Assembly: GCA_017537365.1 (NCBI GenBank)
Contig: JAFYKZ010000014.1
Coordinates: forward strand, 1-62,304
Source of the DNA: Clostridia bacterium
GTDB taxonomy: Bacteria > Bacillota > Clostridia > Oscillospirales > Acutalibacteraceae
Length of the DNA: 62,304 nt
Direction of reading: 5' to 3'
In this document: positions 56,848 to 62,304 of the stretch, piece by piece
How the letters are laid out: each line of letters opens with the position of its first letter
How positions within the stretch are numbered: the stretch's first letter is position 1
Made by a program: the position numbers and the translations under genes
Notes under the pieces: model-generated
Seen by the model: the letters and a program-made list of their open reading frames with translations, nothing else
Told to the model about the DNA's origin: nothing
Database searches by the model: none

Positions 56848-58017
56848 TTAAAAAAGATTTAAGAACATATTTTCTCCGAGATATTTACTCTTTATGAAAC
56901 TTTCAGTTATATATACAGGATACAAATGATTTGCCCATCTGCGATCAGCACCATAACATACAGGTGCGCGTTCGTTTATGATGTTTGCTGTAATCATGTC
57001 TACTTCTTCAGACTCAAGACCATTTTGTATTTGTTCATCAGTAACAAGTATTTTTTCGATTTTCAATATACCATCAAAAGCGTTTAACGTGTATTTTGAG
57101 TTTCTAATACGAACAAACCAAACAGCAAAATGCATATCCCCGATTCGATCTGACGAATACATATTTACTGGGGTTCGATGATATAAGGGTAATTGAGCAA
57201 TTAAGTTAGAATTATTTCTTTTATTTTTATCAACGCAGTTTTCGGGATTAAACGATTTCGATACGCCCACTACAAATTGATAGTTATTTCTAAAGCGAGC
57301 CAATTCGTTTTTGTTGGTTATCCCGTGCACCTGATATTCTAACGAGCCATCTTTAATCAAATATTTATCAGGAAGTAAAAAGCCTTTTTTTACAAGTTCT
57401 GCAACCATGTATTTTTCTCGCTCTATCATATAATCTTGTATGGAAGCAATACCCTTGTTTTCAATCTTATCACCAATTTCTACATTTGTAGCATACGATA
57501 GTATTTTTGCAAATTCTATATTTTTATCGGTTAAATCTTTTCTCGCATTTATTTTTTTACGCAAATGCTCAAATGCAAGTTCGTCATCATCCCAATCATT
57601 AGCTTTTGCTATCTTTGGAAGAGAGACAACCAAGTGCCTTTCAAACATAGGAGTGTTTTCGTAGTATAACGGCTGCATGTCCATATTTACACGTGTGCAA
57701 CATCCCACACCTACTTGACCTGCAATAATAGGATAAACTTGATTTCGATAAGCCATATCATCAACTTTGTAAGTTTTGCGAGAGCCATCAAGAAAATATG
57801 CAAATAATGGTGGCGATTGCAGTGCCATTTTTGCCTGTTCCGTTAAATTTTTAGGCTTGTTTTCGGGGGCAGTTTCTCCTATTTTTTCCCACGTAATATG
57901 ATGCCTGTGGTCATCATAATCAAAACGAGGTACTTCAATGCCCTCGAAACCATATTTATATGTCTTAAAACTTTTGCCATCTGTTTCATTAGCAATAATA
58001 TCTAACAACTTACTCAT
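56848..58017 (-). CDS. NurA-like nuclease partner of HerA
   Basis: A 389-residue protein. The segment LFAYFLDGSRKTYKVDD (Asp77) matches the first metal-binding motif of NurA 5'-3' nucleases. YPIIAGQVGVGC follows, and the C-terminus RRWANHLYPVYITESFIKS resembles the NurA closing motif with its conserved proline and acidic residue. The gene immediately precedes the herA-like gene, the arrangement expected for a nuclease-translocase pair that resects DNA ends. I set the start at 58017 (GGAG upstream). Overall similarity is weak, so the family call is inferred from motifs and gene order. Another DUF-type nuclease is possible. Confidence 0.65.
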   Translation of the reverse strand: MSKLLDIIANETDGKSFKTYKYGFEGIEVPRFDYDDHRHHITWEKIGETAPENKPKNLTEQAKMALQSPPLFAYFLDGSRKTYKVDDMAYRNQVYPIIAGQVGVGCCTRVNMDMQPLYYENTPMFERHLVVSLPKIAKANDWDDDELAFEHLRKKINARKDLTDKNIEFAKILSYATNVEIGDKIENKGIASIQDYMIEREKYMVAELVKKGFLLPDKYLIKDGSLEYQVHGITNKNELARFRNNYQFVVGVSKSFNPENCVDKNKRNNSNLIAQLPLYHRTPVNMYSSDRIGDMHFAVWFVRIRNSKYTLNAFDGILKIEKILVTDEQIQNGLESEEVDMITANIINERAPVCYGADRRWANHLYPVYITESFIKSKYLGENMFLNLF

Positions 58018-58055
58018 ATAATTTTCTCCACGCATTCAATAAATCGTTTAAAAAC

Positions 58056-58265
58056 TTATACATTAAAGAACACATCTGTATCAAAAGCTATATTTCTTTT
58101 TTCACAGTACGCCTTCAACTTCTTTAACGCAGTATAACTCGGTTTGGTTTTTCCTGTTTCCCATCGATTAACAGTAGAAAAAGAAACATTTAATTCTTTA
58201 GCGAAGTCTTCTTGACTCAACAAACTGCTCGTTCGAATATCTTTAACAGTTTTACTGAATTCCAC
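58056..58265 (-). CDS. XRE-family helix-turn-helix regulator
   Basis: A 69-residue single-domain repressor (SLLSQEDFAKELNVSFSTVNRWETGKTKPSYTALKKLKAYCEKR). It is the first gene of the NurA/HerA/GHKL/radical SAM operon, 38 bp before the nuclease gene. A GCATCAT/ATGATGC inverted repeat overlaps its promoter, so it is probably an autorepressor that keeps the operon low. The start is GTG, with GGAG nearby. Confidence 0.88.
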   Translation of the reverse strand: MEFSKTVKDIRTSSLLSQEDFAKELNVSFSTVNRWETGKTKPSYTALKKLKAYCEKRNIAFDTDVFFNV

Positions 58266-58303
58266 AACGGTTACTCCTTTTTAAACTAATATGCAAACTT
58301 ATA

Positions 58304-58337
58304 GCATCATTATAGCATATATGATGCAAAAAAGCAA
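58304..58337 (-). promoter_or_regulatory. Promoter and operator of the candidate defence operon
   Basis: On the minus strand TTGCTT (58332-58337) and TATAAT (58309-58314) are 17 bp apart. The 7-bp inverted repeat GCATCAT (58304-58310) / ATGATGC (58321-58327) covers the -10 box and is a good operator for the XRE protein. Confidence 0.65.
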
Positions 58338-58358
58338 TTACTATGCTGATAATTGTCA

Positions 58359-58403
58359 AAACCTCGGCTATAATACGAGATTCACTCATTTTAGCCGAGG
58401 TTT
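58359..58403 (-). terminator. Hairpin after the SH3-like membrane protein gene
   Basis: Perfect 12-bp arms AAACCTCGGCTA and TAGCCGAGGTTT separated by 21 nt, downstream of the minus-strand stop codon. It separates the AbiE operon from the NurA/HerA operon. Confidence 0.6.
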
Positions 58404-58426
58404 CAATATGTGCATATTAATATGAT

Positions 58427-59260
58427 TCATTGAGATTCGGAATTTGATGGTTCCATATCGTCCGTTTCAACTTCTTGTATCGCAACATTTGGTTTATATA
58501 TGTAACCCTTCTTTTCTTCGCCAATTTCCGGATCAATGTATACCACTTCATAGTAATAGGGCACTTCGTTTATCACAGTTATATCCTGATCAACATTAAT
58601 GTTTACAACTATGTTCGAAGTTGAAGATGGCAATTCATAAACGTTGCTATTTTTAGTGGTTGTAGCCGAAGAAGGAGCTTGCATAAAACCGAGTAAAAAG
58701 CCCAAAATAGCACCAATTATCAGTAAATATATGTCAGCTAATAATGGATGCTTTTCTTTCCATTCTCCGTACCTCTGCTCAATATTCTTTTGCGAGTCTT
58801 TTGCAAGCAAAGCCTCTTCTGCACTTTCTTTGAGTTCCGCACGAATCTCATCGGTCAAAACATCTTCAACATCAGCTGGCTCATAGTCATAATTTTCAAG
58901 TGTTTTAGCCATCCAGTCCCAATCAATAGTGGGGATTTTCCAAGAAGTATCAATGATAGGAAGAATTCTTTCCATTGTCGGAATCATATCAATGACCGTT
59001 GGAATTTGAATGTTAGCAAGAACAGATTGCATTATAGTTGCACTTTTTGCTAAATTTTCAAATGCACTATTTGAATAAACGTTGTTTAAAATCGATTGGT
59101 ACGATGCAACCGCTGCATATGCTCCAGATAAATTTTGAGAAACTGAAAAAGTTTGATTAATCTTGTTTAGTGTTTCTAAAGAAGACGATATACTTTTCAA
59201 GAATTTTTGTGTTTCAAAAAAAGAGTCAGGGAGTTCAAAACTCCAAGGATTTTTGCTCAA
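58427..59260 (-). CDS. Membrane protein with possible SH3-like tail, third gene of the AbiE operon
   Basis: A 277-residue protein that I do not recognise as a named family. The first 165 residues are helical and charged. One membrane segment lies at about 171-193 (HPLLADIYLLIIGAILGFLLGF). The C-terminal 70 residues are beta-rich, with NIVVNINVDQDITVI and EVVYIDPEIGEEKKGYIYKP, and look like a small SH3-type domain. It follows the AbiEii-like toxin gene by 23 bp and ends at the hairpin, so it is co-transcribed with the toxin-antitoxin pair. It may be a membrane partner or effector (inference). Confidence 0.7.
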   Translation of the reverse strand: MSKNPWSFELPDSFFETQKFLKSISSSLETLNKINQTFSVSQNLSGAYAAVASYQSILNNVYSNSAFENLAKSATIMQSVLANIQIPTVIDMIPTMERILPIIDTSWKIPTIDWDWMAKTLENYDYEPADVEDVLTDEIRAELKESAEEALLAKDSQKNIEQRYGEWKEKHPLLADIYLLIIGAILGFLLGFMQAPSSATTTKNSNVYELPSSTSNIVVNINVDQDITVINEVPYYYEVVYIDPEIGEEKKGYIYKPNVAIQEVETDDMEPSNSESQ

Positions 59261-59283
59261 TTTATACCTCCTTTGGCAAGTGT

Positions 59284-60216
59284 TTACTCGCTAATGTTTC
59301 TTAATATATCACTAATTTTCGAAAATGCATTCATTGCATCATCAAAGTTTTGTTGCTCGTCGGTATAAAGAAGTTCCTTGTGCAGATTTTCATAGGTCGA
59401 GCGAACTTCGTCGTTAAGATGATGCTTCCAAGAATTAAAATCATAAGCACCGGTAGGATTGTATTCCTGACTGATATTGCGCTTTTCAAGATAGTAGGAG
59501 TCCGTTTGCTTGGTAATATCAATCAAGCGTTTAAGCTCGTCCTTATCGGCAAGAAATGCCTGAATTTCCGACAGAGAAAACAATCTTGCGACATCATAAA
59601 TATGGCGAACCTTTTTCTCAATTGTACCGCAAATAGCATGACGTTTCACCGACATCAACTTATCAACAAAAGTGCGCTCAATATTAAGCACATTCAGTGT
59701 AATGGACTGAAGACCAAATTTTTCAATATCGTCAGCACCATCGTGTTCTTCAAGAAATTCCTGAATATATGTTTTAAGTGTTTTCTTAGAATACGGATCC
59801 GGACGAACACTACTGCCGATTTCAAGCTTTACACGGTTCGCCTTATCGCCAAACCACACAAACATACTCTTACTGCGATTAGAGCGTTCCGCATCGATCT
59901 TCTCTGTTTGAGCTCCTATGGTCATTACTTTTTCAATCTTTTTGATGGTTTTGTCGCAAACTTTATCGCTTTCATCCATCCCTAAGAAAGTTAAATCGAT
60001 ATCCTCAGAGAAGCGCTCTATAGAGCCGGGATAGCATTTACTTAGCGATGTGCCACCTTTGAACACGCATTTCTCTGCATATTCGCTATTTGCTAAATTT
60101 TGCAAAAGCAGAACAATGTAATAATCTCGCTCTATAGCGGATTCGGGCAAATGCTTATCTGCGGCTACAATTGATATTAAATCTTTGAACTCATTGGGAA
60201 ATTCGTGCAGCTTCAT
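59284..60216 (-). CDS. AbiEii/AbiGii-family nucleotidyltransferase toxin
   Basis: A 310-residue protein of the type IV toxin-antitoxin toxin family (DUF1814). The nucleotidyltransferase motifs are clear: CVFKGGTSLSKCYPGSIERF with GGTSLSK at residues 54-60, then SEDIDLTF with Asp72 and Asp74 as metal ligands. Members transfer nucleotides, in several cases blocking growth upon phage infection. Its start overlaps the antitoxin gene by 26 bp, so translation is coupled. Length is normal. Confidence 0.92.
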   Translation of the reverse strand: MKLHEFPNEFKDLISIVAADKHLPESAIERDYYIVLLLQNLANSEYAEKCVFKGGTSLSKCYPGSIERFSEDIDLTFLGMDESDKVCDKTIKKIEKVMTIGAQTEKIDAERSNRSKSMFVWFGDKANRVKLEIGSSVRPDPYSKKTLKTYIQEFLEEHDGADDIEKFGLQSITLNVLNIERTFVDKLMSVKRHAICGTIEKKVRHIYDVARLFSLSEIQAFLADKDELKRLIDITKQTDSYYLEKRNISQEYNPTGAYDFNSWKHHLNDEVRSTYENLHKELLYTDEQQNFDDAMNAFSKISDILRNISE

Positions 60217-60898
60217 ACAATTCCTCCATTCTGGGATGTTTATACTCTGATAGAGAAGATAGGTATTCGTTCAGATTATTTTTCACCTGATAATGATTCA
60301 GAATCTCTTGCATAAACGCTATGGTTGATTTTTTATAAGTCTTTGTTGAGACAATTTCTTTAAATGCTTCAACATCAAAAGATGATGCCAATTCTTCCGT
60401 ATATTTTAAGAATGCAGAATAATTAATATCTTGAATAGAATTAAAGTTTTGCAGAACTTCTAATCCATGAACCATATTTGTGATTTCTTTAGAAAACTCC
60501 AATGGCACTTGTTGAACAACAATGTTGCGAATGGATTTTGTCAAACCTTCAAGAGCAGAAGACATAACTGTAATCGTTTTTGATATCTGTGTTGTTAAGT
60601 TTAAAGCATTATACAAGGAATATCCAACTACCGTTCCGGTTTCATTTTCTGTAAATGCTGTTATGATTTCTTTTTCCGACGGCGGAACAATACCGTATTT
60701 GCTTTTTTTAGGCAAATGATAAGTTCCTTTTGCGATCTTTACAAGCTCGCCCGATTCACACATTCTTTGTAAGGTCTTATAATATGCTGTTTCGCTGATT
60801 AGATTTGACAGTTTTTCTTTGTACAGTTTACATGCGATAATCAATTCGTTTTCTTTGAATTCCTCGAGCGCATTTCTTACAACCAAAGTGCCTTTCAT
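60191..60898 (-). CDS. AbiEi-family antitoxin and transcriptional regulator
   Basis: A 235-residue protein with an N-terminal winged-helix segment (ALEEFKENELIIACKLYKEKL, then ISETAYYKTLQRMCESGELVKIAKGTYHL) and the AbiEi-like C-terminal part. In this family it neutralises the toxin without direct binding and represses its own promoter through inverted repeats. AAAGGAGG precedes the ATG, and a 12-bp inverted repeat overlaps the -35 box upstream. Confidence 0.88.
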   Translation of the reverse strand: MKGTLVVRNALEEFKENELIIACKLYKEKLSNLISETAYYKTLQRMCESGELVKIAKGTYHLPKKSKYGIVPPSEKEIITAFTENETGTVVGYSLYNALNLTTQISKTITVMSSALEGLTKSIRNIVVQQVPLEFSKEITNMVHGLEVLQNFNSIQDINYSAFLKYTEELASSFDVEAFKEIVSTKTYKKSTIAFMQEILNHYQVKNNLNEYLSSLSEYKHPRMEELYEAARISQ

Positions 60899-60937
60899 TT
60901 ATTCTGCACCTCCTTTACTCATAATTTCTCTGCTATT

Positions 60938-60988
60938 ATTATATGCAAAAATTTTAAAAATGTCAAGTAAAAACGATTTTTACTTGAC
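60938..60988 (-). promoter_or_regulatory. AbiE promoter with 12-bp inverted-repeat operator
   Basis: On the minus strand TTGACA (60961-60966) and TATAAT (60938-60943) are 17 bp apart, a consensus promoter. GTCAAGTAAAAA (60962-60973) is mirrored perfectly by TTTTTACTTGAC (60977-60988), so the operator overlaps the -35 box. Confidence 0.8.
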
Positions 60989-61084
60989 AAAATGTTTGTT
61001 TTACTTTCGTTAGTTTTGCGTATTTCTACACGTTTTGAAAGCAAAAATAGCCAAAAGAGGTGGCAACTATAATATCTAATACGA

Positions 61085-61113
61085 TTGAGTTTAATTTAAT
61101 TTTATGATAAAAT
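61085..61113 (+). promoter_or_regulatory. Promoter of the AbiGi-like gene
   Basis: TTGAGT (61085-61090) and TAAAAT (61108-61113) are 17 bp apart, about 30 bp before the ATG. Confidence 0.55.
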
Positions 61114-61141
61114 GTATTTAGAATATTTTGGAGGAAGATTT

Positions 61142-61954
61142 ATGGGGCAATATACATCAAATCTATTATGTCACTTTGTTGGACGTTCAAGAGAAAATGA
61201 TAACGAACGCTTTGAACTATTAAAAACTATTATTGAAGGCAAACGCTTAATAGCCAGTTTGGAACATCCGGACAATCCTCAAAGTTTCTTTCAGTTGGGT
61301 TATCATTGCGAAAATGTTGGAGAAGTTTTTGGAGAATGTGATTGTGTTTGCTTTTGTGATATTCCAGATAACGCTTTATCAATACATATCAATAAGTATA
61401 GTCGTTTTGGAATTGGTTTTAATAAAAAATTCATCGCCGAGCAAGGTGCCCGTCCAGTTATGTATGTTCCAAACAATTATTTAGTTGCTGAACGCGGCGA
61501 CGGCGGAAGCGGAGGACAATCATCCACACCACGTGTGCCAGCTGAATATTTTCCATATATTCTTACCTTGGCATGCAATTTGCTTCCACTGCTACAACTT
61601 GGAGCTGCCCCGGATGCATTAGCCCTCAATATGAAACAAAACGGTTTAGAAGAAGCTCTTGGCTTATTTGATCGAAATATTAGAGAGGCTTTTTTTAATA
61701 AACAGTATAACCCGCTTGTTTTCTCTCTTATTCAAGGAATTGCTACCCAAATGGCATATGTAAAACTATACGATGCCACACTGCCAGATGATCATCCAGA
61801 TAATTATTATATGGAACGTGAATGGCGTTGTCTAAAAAATGTGTTATTTAACATAGAAGATATTGAGTGTATTTATCTTCCCAACAGCGACTATAAGGAA
61901 CTGTTCAAACAATCTTTTCCAACTTATAATGGCAGATTTTTTATATTTGATTAA
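61142..61954 (+). CDS. AbiGi-like antitoxin-family protein
   Basis: A 270-residue protein resembling the AbiGi family of abortive-infection antitoxins. Recognisable are LLCHFVGRSREN at the start, CVCFCDIPDNALSIHINKYSRFGIGF and GARPVMYVPNN. In lactococci AbiGi pairs with an AbiEii-like toxin, AbiGii. Here no own toxin follows and the nearest toxin belongs to the divergent AbiE operon. I set the start at 61142 because GGAGGA lies seven bases upstream. It may act with the AbiE toxin or be a stand-alone defence protein. Confidence 0.75.
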   Translation: MGQYTSNLLCHFVGRSRENDNERFELLKTIIEGKRLIASLEHPDNPQSFFQLGYHCENVGEVFGECDCVCFCDIPDNALSIHINKYSRFGIGFNKKFIAEQGARPVMYVPNNYLVAERGDGGSGGQSSTPRVPAEYFPYILTLACNLLPLLQLGAAPDALALNMKQNGLEEALGLFDRNIREAFFNKQYNPLVFSLIQGIATQMAYVKLYDATLPDDHPDNYYMEREWRCLKNVLFNIEDIECIYLPNSDYKELFKQSFPTYNGRFFIFD

Positions 61955-61971
61955 AACCAATAAATGGCGAT

Positions 61972-62003
61972 GGCGGCAAGGGTTACTTGCCGCCAGTTTG
62001 TTT
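61972..62003 (+). terminator. Terminator shared by the AbiGi-like gene and the convergent right-edge gene
   Basis: Perfect 9-bp arms GGCGGCAAG and CTTGCCGCC around GGTTA, followed by a T-rich stretch. The loop contains the stop codon of the minus-strand gene that enters from the right edge. Confidence 0.8.
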
Positions 62004-62303
62004 AAAGAACTTTTGTAGGAGTTTTATATGTTTCTCTGACATATTTGTTATTGTGTAGGCGTGGGAGCAGTAGAAGTCGATGAGCCAGAGTTTTGGGATG
62101 ATTTTTGTGGTTTGGGTTTGGACGGACTTCAGGTGACCTTGGCGGAGCCAGCGGTTGACGGTGTTATCGATGTAGCCCGTAGTAGCGATGACTTGTGGTA
62201 CGGTGAGTGCATCGGGGACGGTTTCAAATTCTTGTTCGAGCCACGGGCGGAAGGTTGACGGCAGAGAGGAAGGAAATCCTGTTTTGCGCGGTCGGGGTTT
62301 GCG
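61983..62303 (-). CDS. Partial helix-turn-helix protein, truncated by the window edge
   Basis: An open frame of 106 codons runs in from the right edge to the TAA at 61985-61983. The visible part contains a DNA-binding helix pair (DALTVPQVIATTGYIDNTVN followed by RWLRQGHLKS) and then KIIPKLWLIDFYCSHAY. This is an excisionase-like or MerR-like architecture common in mobile elements of Clostridia. The base composition is much richer in GC than the AbiGi-like gene beside it. The start and any N-terminal domain are outside the window. Confidence 0.7.
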   Translation of the reverse strand, partial: RKPRPRKTGFPSSLPSTFRPWLEQEFETVPDALTVPQVIATTGYIDNTVNRWLRQGHLKSVQTQTTKIIPKLWLIDFYCSHAYTITNMSEKHIKLLQKFFKQTGGK

Positions 62304-62304
62304 A

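Noticed and set aside
62061-62258. A 65-codon plus-strand frame at the right edge.
   Set aside because: The opposite strand carries a longer open frame with a helix-turn-helix segment that runs into the window edge.

Overview
The window looks like a chromosomal segment of a low-GC Gram-positive anaerobe of the Bacillota, probably a gut-type member of class Clostridia (inference). The grounds are AT-rich DNA, strong AGGAGG-type ribosome binding sites, lipoprotein-type solute-binding proteins, sugar importers without a private ATPase gene, a dockerin-like repeat, and a methionine-gamma-lyase-like ('aluminum resistance') gene next to M42 peptidases. No rRNA gene or CRISPR array was found. There is one intact tRNA gene, tRNA-Ser(CGA).

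Region 1 (1-36.5 kb) is a polysaccharide-utilisation locus, mostly on the minus strand. It encodes a GH2 beta-galactosidase, a GH3 beta-glucosidase/xylosidase, a sugar isomerase-type TIM barrel and several very large secreted beta-helix proteins. It also encodes four MalF/MalG-type permeases, two solute-binding proteins (one fused to carbohydrate-binding-like domains), a DUF5696-like lipoprotein, an NHL-repeat/Yip1 membrane protein and a divergent AraC regulator. The importers have no ATPase here and presumably borrow a shared MsmX-like one. A CDF metal exporter and an unidentified structured RNA candidate lie at the left edge.

Region 2 (36.5-44.6 kb) is core chromosome. It has a TepA/ClpP-like protease and a PrsA/SurA-like lipoprotein on the minus strand. 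On the plus strand is a tightly overlapping operon: murD, two M42 aminopeptidases, a GNAT acetyltransferase, a PLP enzyme and a small propeller-like protein.

Region 3 (44.6-62.3 kb) starts with tRNA-Ser and a truncated 5' copy of it, then enters an integrative and mobilizable element: tyrosine integrase, excisionase, MOBP relaxase, MobC, a RepA-like RecA-fold ATPase and a 1-kb AT-rich array of degenerate long repeats that may be its origin. The cargo resembles a defence island. A five-gene operon encodes an XRE regulator, a NurA-like nuclease, a HerA-like ATPase with an unusual P-loop, an Hsp90-like GHKL ATPase and a radical SAM protein. I do not recognise it as a named defence system, and it is the best candidate here for something undescribed. 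Next to it are an AbiE-type toxin-antitoxin operon with an extra membrane protein gene, an AbiGi-like orphan, and a truncated helix-turn-helix gene at the right edge. The far end of the element is not in the window.
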